Shown piece after piece: positions 1-10,908 of a DNA stretch of 64,000 bases; positions within the stretch are counted from its first letter, which is position 1; each line of letters starts with the position of its first letter. The DNA is from Rutidosis leptorrhynchoides. Taxonomy: Eukaryota; Streptophyta; Magnoliopsida; Asterales; Asteraceae. The stretch covers positions 5,334,001-5,398,000 of the forward strand of contig NC_092341.1 in assembly GCF_046630445.1 (NCBI RefSeq). Direction: 5' to 3'. The notes beneath the pieces were generated by a model. The model was not told the DNA's origin. It did not search any database and worked only from the letters and a program-made list of their open reading frames with translations. Made by a program: the position numbers and the translations under genes.

Positions 1-290
1 TAGTTAATAGTATTTCGTAGCATAATATGAACTCATTTATAAAAGCTTTTTCTTCATATTAGCGTTTTATAAGTTTAAATTCGGGTAGTACCTACCCGTT
101 AAGTTCATACTTAGTAGCTAATATACAATTCAACTACTACAATTCTATATGAAAAACTGATTGTAATAATATTTCGCGTTCAAACTTTTATACAATATTT
201 TACAAACTTACAATACCGCTTATTTTACATAAAGCATGAAATATAGCACACAATAACTTTGATACAAGATAGTTGTGAAGACAATTCTAG

Positions 291-974
291 CTAGTACACA
301 AGTCGTTCGGCAAAGGCAATAAAGACACGTAATTCATACGTCCAGAAACAAGTCATGCATTCTGGTTTTACTAGGACTACTTCCCATCCTTGGTCTTGTG
401 CAACATAACCGTTATGGCCGTTGATAAGACAGCGTGTTGTAACGTCATCAAAGGGACGAGGGTTACGTAATGTCCAACAGTCCCGTAATAATCTAAAAAC
501 CTCATTTCTTACCCCAATTACCGACTCCGTCACTTGTGGAAACGTTTTGTTTAATAGTTGTAGCCCGATGTTCTTGTTCTCACTTTGGTGAGAAGCGAAC
601 ATTACTAATCCGTAAGCATAACATGCTTCTTTATGTTGCATGTTAGCCGCTTTTTCTAAATCACGAAGTCCAATATTCGGATATATTGAGTCAAAATAAT
701 TTCTTAACCCGTTGCGTAAAATAGCATTTGGGTTCCCCGCAATATATGCGTCAAAGTAAACACATCGTAACTTATGGGTTTCCCAATGTGATATCCCCCA
801 TCTTTCAAACGAAAGTCTCTTATAAACCAAGACATTCTTGGAACGTTCTTCGAATGTCTTACAAACTGATCTCGCCTTAAATAGTTGTGCCGAAGAATTC
901 TGGCCGACTCTAGACAAGATTTCATCAATCATGTCCCCGGGTAGGTCTCTTAAAATATTGGGTTGTCTATCCAT
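291..974 (-). CDS. F-box protein carried by retrotransposon C
   Basis: A 227-aa open frame. Residues about 6-50 form an F-box (LPGDMIDEILSRVG, then SVCKTFEERSKN and YKRLSFERW), the motif that binds SKP1 in SCF ubiquitin ligases. The middle (LEKAANMQHKEACYAYGLVMF) looks like the Sel1/TPR-like helices of plant F-box proteins of the At1g67623/At2g35280 type, and the C-terminal part is Cys- and Trp-containing. That family assignment is from memory of the pattern. The ATG lies in a strong context (AAAATGG) and sits 14 nt after an acceptor-like TTTTACAG. The ORF lies between the acidic ORF and the region leading to gag, where standard Tekay elements have no gene. The second copy (36450-37133) is also open and differs at nine residues. 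The substrate is unknown. It could also be a passively captured host fragment, but the conserved frame argues against pure passivity. Confidence 0.8.
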   Translation of the reverse strand: MDRQPNILRDLPGDMIDEILSRVGQNSSAQLFKARSVCKTFEERSKNVLVYKRLSFERWGISHWETHKLRCVYFDAYIAGNPNAILRNGLRNYFDSIYPNIGLRDLEKAANMQHKEACYAYGLVMFASHQSENKNIGLQLLNKTFPQVTESVIGVRNEVFRLLRDCWTLRNPRPFDDVTTRCLINGHNGYVAQDQGWEVVLVKPECMTCFWTYELRVFIAFAERLVY

Positions 975-1111
975 TTTGTGTTTTTAAACTGTAAAATAGA
1001 CAAGAGTTAGTTTCATAAAAAAAATACTTATTAATACAAGCAATTTTTACATATATCATAAAGCATAAGAACACTATATTACATATATTACACCACACGA
1101 ATACAACTATC

Positions 1112-1726
1112 TTATTCCGACTCGCTCGTTTCTTCTTCTTCAGTTTTGGTTCGTTTTGCCAAGTTTCTAGGGATATATGATGTTCCCCTAATACGAGCCG
1201 TAATTTTCCACATTGGTTTAGAAAAACCTGGTGGTTTAGAGGTTCCCGGGTCATTGTTACAACTTAAGGACTTCGGGGGTTGACGATACATATAAAGTTC
1301 ATCGGGGTTGGAATTAGATTTCTCTATTTTTATGCCCTTTCCCTTATTATTTTCTTTTGCCTTTTTAAATTCAGTTGGGGTAATTTCTATAACATCATCG
1401 GAATTCTCGTCGGAATCTGATTCATCGGAGAATTGGTAATCCTCCCAATATTTTGCTTCCTTGGCGGAAACACCATTGACCATAATTAACCTTGGTCGGT
1501 TGGTTGAGGATTTTCTTTTACTTAACCGTTTTATTATTTCCCCCACCGGTTCTATTTCTTCATCCGGTTCCGATTCTTCTTCCGGTTCCGATTCTTCTTC
1601 CGGTTCCGACTCTTCTTCCGGTTCCTCTTCGGGAACTTGTGAATCAGTCCACGAATCATTCCAATTTACATTTGACTCTTCATTATTATTAGGTGAGTCA
1701 ATGGGACTTGTTCTAGAGGTAGACAT
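1112..1726 (-). CDS. Acidic protein of retrotransposon C (intact copy)
   Basis: A 204-aa open frame directly after the leader, the first ORF of the element. Residues about 30-60 are a Glu/Ser/Pro tract built of a six-residue unit (EEESEP) encoded by an 18-bp tandem repeat. It is followed by a basic stretch (KRLSKRKSS), a second acidic patch (SDESDSDENSDD), a Lys-rich segment and a Pro-rich C-terminal part ending in EEEETSESE. There are no membrane segments or recognised domains. The composition resembles disordered nuclear or chaperone-like proteins, but no function can be assigned. The ATG context is weak (T at -3). The element A copy has a 2-bp deletion after codon 13 and a stop (CGA to TGA) near the end, so this copy is the better reference. 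Confidence 0.7.
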   Translation of the reverse strand: MSTSRTSPIDSPNNNEESNVNWNDSWTDSQVPEEEPEEESEPEEESEPEEESEPDEEIEPVGEIIKRLSKRKSSTNRPRLIMVNGVSAKEAKYWEDYQFSDESDSDENSDDVIEITPTEFKKAKENNKGKGIKIEKSNSNPDELYMYRQPPKSLSCNNDPGTSKPPGFSKPMWKITARIRGTSYIPRNLAKRTKTEEEETSESE

Positions 1727-1839
1727 CTATCACATAATATCAAACACGTTAAGAGATTAATATATCACATAATATTCATATGTTAAAAATATATAGTTTC
1801 CAACAAAAATGTTAAGCAATCATTTTTAAAGAAAACACG

Positions 1840-1935
1840 GTCGAAGTCCAGACTCACTAATGCATCCTAACAAACTCGATAAGACACACTAATGCAAATT
1901 TTCTGGTTCTCTAAGACCAACGCTCGGATACCAAC
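1840..1935 (-). promoter_or_regulatory. Primer-binding site and leader of element C
   Basis: Minus strand from 1935: GTTGGTATCCGAGCGTTGG, related to the initiator-Met tRNA primer site (TGGTATCAGAGC) found in most plant Ty3/gypsy elements. The leader contains TTAGTGAGTC (plus complement 1850-1859), whose GTGAGT is a good plant splice donor and is kept in elements A and B. Confidence 0.75.
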
Positions 1936-4900
1936 TGAAATGTCCCGTTCTTATTGATTAAAAACGTTCCATATTAATTGATTTCGTTGCGAGGTTTTGA
2001 CCTCTATATGAGACGTTTTTCAAAGACTGCATTCATTTTTAAAACAAACCATAACCTTTATTTCATAAATAAAGGTTTAAAAAGCTTTACGTAGATTATC
2101 AAATAATGATAATCTAAAATATCCTGTTTACACACGACCATTACATAATGGTTTACAATACAAATATGTTACATCGAAATCAGTTTCTTGAATGCAGTTT
2201 TTACACAATATCATACAAACATGGACTCCAAATCTTGTCCTTATTTTAGTATGCAACAGCGGAAGCTCTTAATATTCACCTGAGAATAAACATGCTTTAA
2301 ACGTCAACAAAAATGTTGGTGAGTTATAGGTTTAACCTATATATATCAAATCGTAACAATAGACCACAAGATTTCATATTTCAATACACATCCCATACAT
2401 AGAGATAAAAATCATTCATATGGTGAACACCTGGTAACCGACAATAACAAGATGCATATATAAGAATATCCCCATCATTCCGGGACACCCTTCGGATATG
2501 ATATAAATTTCGAAGTACTAAAGCATCCGGTACTTTGGATGGGGTTTGTTAGGCCCAATAGATCTATCTTTAGGATTCGCGTCAATTAGGGTGTCTGTTC
2601 CCTAATTCTTAGATTACCAGACTTAATAAAAAGGGGCATATTCGATTTCGATAATTCAACCATAGAATGTAGTTTCACGTACTTGTGTCTATTTTGTAAA
2701 TCATTTATAAAACCTGCATGTATTCTCATCCCAAAAATATTAGATTTTAAAAGTGGGACTATAACTCACTTTCACAGATTTTTACTTCGTCGGGAAGTAA
2801 GACTTGGCCACTGGTTGATTCACGAACCTATAACAATATATACATATATATCAAAGTATGTTCAAAATATATTTACAACACTTTTAATATATTTTGATGT
2901 TTTAAGTTTATTAAGTCAGCTGTCCTCGTTAGTAACCTACAACTAGTTGTCCACAGTTAGATGTACAGAAATAAATCGATAAATATTATCTTGAATCAAT
3001 CCACGACCCAGTGTATACGTATCTCAGTATTGATCACAACTCAAACTATATATATTTTGGAATCAACCTCAACCCTGTATAGCTAACTCCAACATTCACA
3101 TATAGAGTGTCTATGGTTGTTCCGAAATATATATAGATGTGTCGACATGATAGGTCGAAACATTGTATACGTGTCTATGGTATCTCAAGAATACATAATA
3201 TATAATACAAGTTGATTAAGTTATGGTTGGAATAGATTTGTTACCAATTTTCACGTAGCTAAAATGAGAAAAATTATCCAATCTTGTTTTACCCATAACT
3301 TCTTCATTTTAAATCCGTTTTGAGTGAATCAAATTGCTATGGTTTCATATTGAACTCTATTTTATGAATCTAAACAGAAAAAGTATAGGTTTATAGTCGG
3401 AAAAATAAGTTACAAGTCGTTTTTGTAAAGGTAGTCATTTCAGTCGAAAGAACGACGTCTAGATGACCATTTTAGAAAACATACTTCCACTTTGAGTTTA
3501 ACCATAATTTTTGGATATAGTTTCATGTTCATAATAAAAATCATTTTCTCAGAATAACAACTTTTAAATCAAAGTTTATCATAGTTTTTAATTAACTAAC
3601 CCAAAACAGCCCGCGGTGTTACTACGACGGCGTAAATCCGGTTTTACGGTGTTTTTCGTGTTTCCAGGTTTTAAATCATTAAGTTAGCATATCATATAGA
3701 TATAGAACATGTGTTTAGTTGATTTTAAAAGTCAAGTTAGAAGGATTAACTTTTGTTTGCGAACAAGTTTAGAATTAACTAAACTATGTTCTAGTGATTA
3801 CAAGTTTAAACCTTCGAATAAGATAGCTTTATATGTATGAATCGAATGATGTTATGAACATCATTACTACCTTAATTTCCTTGGATAAACCTACTGGAAA
3901 AGAGAAAAATGGATCTAGCTTCAATGGATCCTTGGATGGCTCGAAGTTCTTGAAGCAGAATCATGACACGAAAACAAGTTCAAGTAAGATCATCACTTGA
4001 AATAAGATTGTTATAGTTATAGAAATTGAACCAAAGTTTGAATATGATTATTACCTTGTATTAGAATGATAACCTACTGTAAGAAACAAAGATTTCTTGA
4101 GGTTGGATGATCACCTTACAAGATTGGAAGTGAGCTAGCAAACTTGAAAGTATTCTTGATTTTATGAAACTAGAACTTTTGGAATTTATGAAGAACACTT
4201 AGAACTTGAAGATAGAACTTGAGAGAGATCAATTAGATGAACAAAATTGAAGAATGAAAGTGTTTGTAGGTGTTTTTGGTCGTTGGTGTATGGATTAGAT
4301 ATAAAGGATATGTAATTTTGTTTTCATGTAAATAAGTCATGAATGATTACTCATATTTTTGTAATTTTATGAGATATTTCATGCTAGTTGCCAAATGATG
4401 GTTCCCACATGTGTTAGGTGACTCACATGGGCTGCTAAGAGCTGATCATTGGAGTGTATATACCAATAGTACATACATCTAAAAGCTGTGTATTGTACGA
4501 GTACGAATACGGGTGCATACGAGTAGAATTGTTGATGAAACTGAACGAGGATGTAATTGTAAGCATTTGTGTTAAGTAGAAGTATTTTGATAAGTGTATT
4601 GAAGTCTTTCAAAAGTGTATAAATACATATTAAAACACTACATGTATATACATTTTAACTGAGTCGTTAAGTCATCGTTAGTCGTTACATGTAAGTGTTG
4701 TTTTGAAACCTTTAGGTTAACGATCTTGTTAAATGTTGTTAACCCAATGTTTATAATATCAAATGAGATTTTAAATTATTATATTATCAAGATATTATCA
4801 TGTATGAATATCTCTTAATATGATATATATACATTAAATGTCTTTACAACGATAATCGTTACATATATGTCTCGTTTAAAAATCATTAAGTTAGTAGTCT

Positions 4901-5188
4901 TGTTTTTACATATGTAGTTCATTGTTAATATACTTTATGATATGTTTTCTTATCATAGTATCATGTTAACTATATATATATATCCATATATATGTCATCA
5001 TATAGTTTTTACAAGTTTTAACGTTCGTGAATCACCGATCAACTTGGGTGGTCAATTGTCTATATGAAACATATTTCAATTAATCAAGTCTTAACAAGTT
5101 TGATTGCTTAACATGTTGGAAACATTTAATCATGTAAATATCAATCTCAATTAATATATATAAACATGGAAAAGTTCGGGTCACTACA
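1936..5188 (-). repeat. 5' LTR of element C
   Basis: A 3253-bp LTR. On the minus strand it starts TGTAGTGACCCGAAC at 5188 and ends GGGACATTTCA at 1936 next to the primer-binding site. It is the same family as the LTRs of element A and solo LTR G. The ORFs inside it (for example at 2683 and 4379) recur in every copy and are non-coding. Confidence 0.9.
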
Positions 5189-8107
5189 AGTTATAGGTTT
5201 AACCTATATATATAAAATCGTAACAATAGACCACAAGATTTCATATTTCAATATACATCCCATACATAGAGATAAAAATTATTCATATGGTGAACACCTG
5301 GTAACCGACATTAACAAGATACATATATAAGAATATCCCCATCATTCCGGGACACCCTTCGGATATGATATAAATTTCGAAGTACTAAAGCATCCGGTAC
5401 TTTGGATGGGGTTTGTTAGGCCCAATAGATCTATCTTTAGGATTCGCGTCAATTAGGGTGTCTATTCCCTAATTCTTAGATTACCAGACTTAATAAAAAG
5501 GGGCATATTCGATTTCAATAATTCAACCATAGAATGTAGTTTCACGTACTTGTGTCTATTTTGTAAATCATTTATAAAACCTGCATTTATTCTCATCCCA
5601 AAAATATTAGATTTTAAAAGTGGGACTATAACTCACTTTCACATATTTTTACTTCGTTGGGAAGTAAGACTTGGCCACTGGTCGATTCACGAACCTATAA
5701 CAAATATGTACATATATATCAAAGTATATTCAAAATATATTTACAACACTTTTAATACATTTTGATGTTTTAAGTTTATTAAGTCAGCTGTCCTCGTTAG
5801 TAACCTACAACTAGTTGTCCAACGTTAGATGTACAGAAAAAAAATTGATATATATTATCTTGAATCAATCTACGACCCAGTGTATACACGTCTCAGGCTA
5901 GATCACAACTCAAAGTATATATATTTTTGGAATCAACCTCAACCCTGTATAGCTAACTCCCACATTACTGCATATAGAGTGTCTATGGTTGTTCCAAATA
6001 ATATATACACATGGGTCGATATGATATGTCAAAACATTTGCATACGTGTCTATGGTATCCCAAGATTATATAATATATTATAATAAATATATAATACAAT
6101 ATAAGTTAGCTAGGATATGATTAATATAGATTTGTTACCAATTTTCACGTTGCTACAACAAGAAAAATTATCCAATCTTGTTTTACCCATAACTTCTTCA
6201 TTATAAATCCGTTTTGAGTGAATCAAATTGCTATGGTTTTATATTGAACTCTATTTTATGAATCTAAATAGAAAAATTATAGTTTTATAGTCAGAAATAT
6301 AAGTTACAAGTCTTTTTTGTAAAGGTAGTCATTTCAGTCGAAAGAACGACGTCTAGATGACCATTTTAGAAAACATACTTCCACCTTGAGTTTAACCATG
6401 ATTTTTAGATATAGTTTCATGTTCATAAGAAAAATCATTTTCCCAGAAGAACAACTTTTAAATCAAAGTTTATCATAATTTTTAATTAACTAACCCAAAA
6501 CAGCCCGCGGTGTTACTACGACGACGTATGTCCGGTTTTACAGTGTTCTTCGTGTTTTCAGGTTTTAAATCATTAAGTTAGCATATCATATAGATATAGA
6601 ACATGTGTTTAGTTGATTTTAAAAGTAAAGTTAGAAGGATTAACTTTTGTTTGCGAACAAGGATTAACTTTTATTTGCGAACAAGTTTAGAATTAACTAA
6701 ACTATGTTCTAGTGATTACAAGTTTAAACCTTCGAATAAGATAGCTTTATATGTATGAATTGAATGATGTTATGAACATCATTACTACCTCAATTTTTCT
6801 GGATAAAGTTACTGGAAATGAGAAAAATGGATCTAGCTTCAAAGGATCCTTGGATGGCTTAAAAGTTCTTGAAGCAGAATCATGACACGAAAACAAGTTC
6901 AAGTAAGATTTCCACTCGAAATAAGATTGTTATAGTTATAGAAATTGAATCAAAGTTTGAATATGAGTATTACCTTGTATTAGAAAGATATCTTACTGTA
7001 AATAATAAAGATTTCTTGAGGTTGGATGATCACTCTACAAGATTGGAAGTAAGCTAGCAAACTTGGAAGTATTCTTGATTTTATGAAACTAGAACTTGTA
7101 GAATTTATGAAAAACACTTAGAACTTGAAGATATAACTTGAGAGAGATTAATTAGATGAAGAAAATTGAAGAATGAGAGTGTTTGTAGGTGTTTTTGGTC
7201 GTTGGTATATGGATTAGATATAAAGGATGTGTAATTTTGTTTACATGTAAATAAGTCATGAATGATTACTCATATTTTTGTAATTTTATGAGATATTTCA
7301 TGCTAGTTGCCAAATGATGGTTCCCACATGTGTTAGGTGACTCACATGGGCTGCTAAGAGCTGATCATTGGAGTGTATATACCAATAGTACATACATCTA
7401 AAAGCTGTGTATTGTACGAGTACGAATACGGGTGCATACGAGTAGAATTGTTGATGAAACTGAACGAGGATGTAATTGTAAGCATTTTTGTTAAGTAGAA
7501 GTATTTTGATAAGTGTCTTGAAGTCTTTAAAAAGTGTATGAATACATATTAAAACACTACATGTATATACATTTTAACTGAGTCGTTAAGTCATCGTTAG
7601 TCGTTACATGTAAGTGTTGTTTTGAAACCTTTAGGTTAACGATCTTGTTAAATGTTGTTAACCCATTGTATATTAAATCAAATGAGATGTTAAATTATTA
7701 CATTATCATGATATCATTATGTATTAATATATCTTAATGTGATATATATACATTAAATATCGTTACAACGATAATCGTTACATATATGTCTCGTTTCAAA
7801 ATCATTAAGTTAGTAGTCTTGTTTTTTTACATATGTAGTTCATTGTTAATATACTTAATGATATGTTTACTTATCATAATATCATGTTAACTATATATAT
7901 ATCCATATATATGTCATCATATAGTTTTTACAAGTTTTAACGTTCGTGAATCGCCGGTCAACTTGGGTGGTCAATTGTCTATATGAAACCTATTTCAATT
8001 AATCAAATCTTAACAAGTTTGATTGCTTAACATGTTGGAAACATTTAATCATGTAAATATCAATTTTATTTAATATATAAAAATATGGAAAAGTTCGGGT
8101 CACTACA
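5189..8107 (-). repeat. LTR D, interrupted by element C
   Basis: The same LTR family and orientation as the C LTR, ending on the right with the LTR start (rc TGTAGTGACCC) at 8107. About 385 bp of its 3' end is missing at the junction with C at 5188/5189. The simplest reading is that C inserted into D and the missing part lies left of the window beyond C. Confidence 0.8.
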
Positions 8108-8666
8108 GAGTTAAAGTAGAGTTTTTACCTCAAGTTTAGAATGTAAAGTTGTTGGAAAGAAATAGTAGAACAAAACTTGAGAGAGTTCTTGCAAGTGTGT
8201 GTGAAAATTAGAAGTAAAATTTGGAAAATGAATGTGTAAAAATGAGTTAGAAATAGTGCTTATTTATAGGCTTGAAAATTTGGCTTTTAGTGAAAATATC
8301 TAGTATAAGTTAAAATGTATTAAGTCATGGATGACATATAAAATTGATTAGGTCATGGATGACATATTACACAAATAATTGCAGATTTCTATTGGTATAT
8401 ACAAATAGTAAATACTTCTAGAAGCTGTGTATAATACGGGTAAAAATACCGTATGAATGCGTGTAAAATTCTTGAGCAAATTGAACGAAAATACGAGTAT
8501 AGCTATCCTTTATATGTATTGGTATATTATAAAGTGTATTCAGTACTTGTAAGGATGTATTTACACTCGTAATACATTATATGTAAATACATTTTAACAT
8601 AAGTTAATTACGTCGTTTAAATATTAACATATATATATTGTTCAAAAACTCTTTAAATTAGTAGTA

Positions 8667-8761
<95 letters not shown>

Positions 8762-9032
8762 CACTTTGTTAATATACATAATGAGATATTTAATTATCAT
8801 ATTTTCAAGTTAAATATATATAAATCCATATATATACACAATAATTAAACAATTAAACAATTAAATCAAATTATGACGTTCGTGAATCGTCGGAATAAGA
8901 GGGTGACCAAAAGCTTGTGTAAAACTCTTTCCGGATGTTCAAGACTTATTAAAATTCATTGCTTATCAAGTCGGAATTATTAAATCATGTAAATAGTATA
9001 ATCAAGTAGTCGGAAAAATCCGGGTCGTTACA
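8108..9032 (-). repeat. LTR E, diverged related LTR interrupted by D
   Basis: On the minus strand it begins TGTAACGACCCGGATTTTTCC at 9032 and resembles the first third of the D and A LTRs in layout (ends in TG, conserved GATTCACGAACGT block). It stops abruptly where D begins, so D probably inserted into it. A TATA-like CTATAAATAAG lies at about 8258-8269 on the minus strand. Confidence 0.7.
8670..8761. repeat. (AT)n microsatellite
   Basis: About 46 uninterrupted AT dinucleotides within LTR E, absent from the related LTRs. Confidence 0.97.
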
Positions 9033-9768
9033 TATGGATAGGGACATATATGAGTTGGGTTTTGTGCTGAATTGGTATAAAAATTTGTAAAGTACATTAC
9101 TCGTACAAGGAGAGTGATCTCTTCGTACGAAGAAGCTTCCTTCGTACGGCCTGTTTGTTCATTTGAATGTTCAACTTATGTTCTCATGTTGTGCTTTATT
9201 GGATCTGCGTATCACTGACTTATTATATCATTCTCAGGGGGAAAAGAGAAAGATAAGGCTCAGAAAGATTAGACCTCTGAGAACCTTCAGTTGCTAGTAA
9301 TCGGTGAGTGGGTCTATCTTTGGATAGAGTTGAAGTAGCAAGTCATGCTACTGTGGTTTATTCTGATTACCATATGTAGTGTAGTGATTGCCATGTTAGT
9401 TGGATTATTGGATGCTCTGTGAATTTTATGTTATATATGTGCGCTGTGTTTGACACCAGCCATTCATAGGGTGGTTGAGGACTTTCAACCATTCCTAGGG
9501 CGGTTGAAGTTCGTATGAGGTCAACCATTCCAAGGGCAGTTGAGTTCGTGCCCTGCAGTCTGTTTGCAGAGACTAGACGGGAAGGACTATCGATAGACTC
9601 TATCCTAACCAGTCGGGGTCGTGTGCCCGTACATGTACCCAATCCTCATATTGTCTTTATTTGTATGCTTGTTATTTGTAGGCATGATCGTTGATTTATG
9701 TATGATTGATGCTTAAGCTTATTCTGTAGGATAGATTTCATTCACTTAGCCTAGTGCTAATCCCCCAC
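9033..9768. other. Unclassified repeat-like DNA
   Basis: No credible ORF. It contains short repeats of a CAACCATTCCTAGGGCGGTTGA-like unit, seen three times between about 9459 and 9545 (first as GCCATTCATAGGGTGGTTGA), and several TTCGTACG words near 9138-9160. It resembles LTR or degraded repeat sequence. The same block continues after the MITE at 10728. Confidence 0.4.
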
Positions 9769-9776
9769 CTTCCACC

Positions 9777-10727
9777 TAGGGATGGCAATGGATGCAAAAA
9801 AATCCGAGATCCGCGGATATCCATACCCGCGATGGGCGGATAAATCTAAATAAGTTCACCCGCGGATACGTGATGGGTAAAATTTTGTACCCGTTGACGG
9901 GTCGTGGGCGGGTGATGAATATATTAAATCCGTAACAGGGAAAATCCGATCCGAAGATCCGTGATACCCGTTTAATAATCCACATGTATATTCGTCAAAT
10001 AACTGTGAATTAGGATGCTTAACACATCAAGTTCATTGAAACTTCGTTATGCTTATGTTTTCAAAACAATTAGCAATAAATACCTTCTTTGAAATCTTAA
10101 ACTTTCAGTAAATATTTGCCATCATCAATCGTCCATTTATTTACTAGAATTCTATTATCAGTATCTTCGAAAAATGAAAATGTTAGATAATAGGTTTAGG
10201 TCCAAGTTCAATATGTGGGTTTGGGTCCGTTAGGGTTTAAAGTCATTAGGGTTTACTAAACCTATTATCTAACCGAAAAGGCTTTACTTAGTGTTTTACA
10301 ACCTACAATTCTCTATACGTTCTTTCTTCATTTTCCAAATGAATCGAATCTTTCTAGCATTCTAACGTAAGTAAACAAAAAATGAATCGACAAAATTTAC
10401 ATTACAATATTTCAATTTATTAGGAAACAAAAGTACAATTAATATATTTTTTTCTCATCTTATTGTAGTATTATAAACATGATCATCGGTTGGTGTTTTT
10501 ATGTGACTCAAAATTATGTGATGATATTTGTACTGAATCTTTGCGTATGTTTTACGAACAAGATCCACGGGTAAATCCGTGACCCGCGGATATTCGCGGG
10601 TACGGACATGGATCCAAAAATAAACCCGTCAAGCAAGATCCGCAGGTTAAGGGAGTGTCAAAAAGAGTGCGGGTACGGATGATGGATCTATTGGATCCGC
10701 GCCCACGACCCACGGGTGCCATCCCTA
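9777..10727. mobile_element. hAT-type non-autonomous DNA transposon (MITE)
   Basis: A 951-bp element with terminal inverted repeats TAGGGATGGCA...TGCCATCCCTA and an exact 8-bp target duplication CTTCCACC (9769-9776 and 10728-10735), diagnostic of the hAT superfamily. Subterminal regions are rich in CCGCGGAT and CGCGGGT words, as in plant hAT elements where such motifs bind transposase. There is no transposase ORF. Confidence 0.92.
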
Positions 10728-10908
10728 CTTCCACCATTGCAGGTTTAGGTTCTGTAGTTTGGCAGGGTGCTGGAGTTTGAAGACATGTTTGACCAGTGAA
10801 TTCTGATGTGAAGTTTTGTGACATGTGTTTTGTAATAACGTAACACTTTTTGTAACGTAACACCGTTTGAAGACATGTTTGACCAGTGAACTCGGGTTTG
10901 AATAATAC
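10728..10908. other. Flank between MITE and solo LTR F, with a local duplication
   Basis: A 24-base phrase beginning GTTTGAAGACATGTTTGACC occurs at about 10775 and again at about 10865, roughly 90 bp apart. There is no coding potential. Confidence 0.6.

Larger units (their letters stand above)
1..1935 (-). mobile_element. Element C internal region (Tekay-like Ty3/gypsy), cut by window edge
   Basis: This is the 5' internal part of a minus-strand LTR retrotransposon, colinear with element A (35492 to about 37423). Read on the minus strand it runs: primer-binding site next to the LTR end at 1936, conserved leader, acidic ORF, F-box ORF, then the spacer leading to gag. The window ends before gag begins. 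The hairpin GGGTAGGTACTACCC (minus strand) lies at 83-97. Unlike element A, both accessory ORFs are fully open here. Confidence 0.9.

Noticed and set aside
2683-2946. 87-aa ORF repeated at 5550, 34481 and 55550
   Set aside because: It lies in the LTR body of every family copy, has no domain, and its length varies between copies. It is repeat sequence, not a gene.
4379-4612. 77-aa ORF repeated at 19975, 32815 and 42650
   Set aside because: It falls in the LTR just upstream of the presumed TATA region, with no coding features.
9367-9985. ORFs around the hAT MITE (9367-9642, 9776-9985, 10552-10863)
   Set aside because: They cross the inverted repeats or target duplication and have no protein features.
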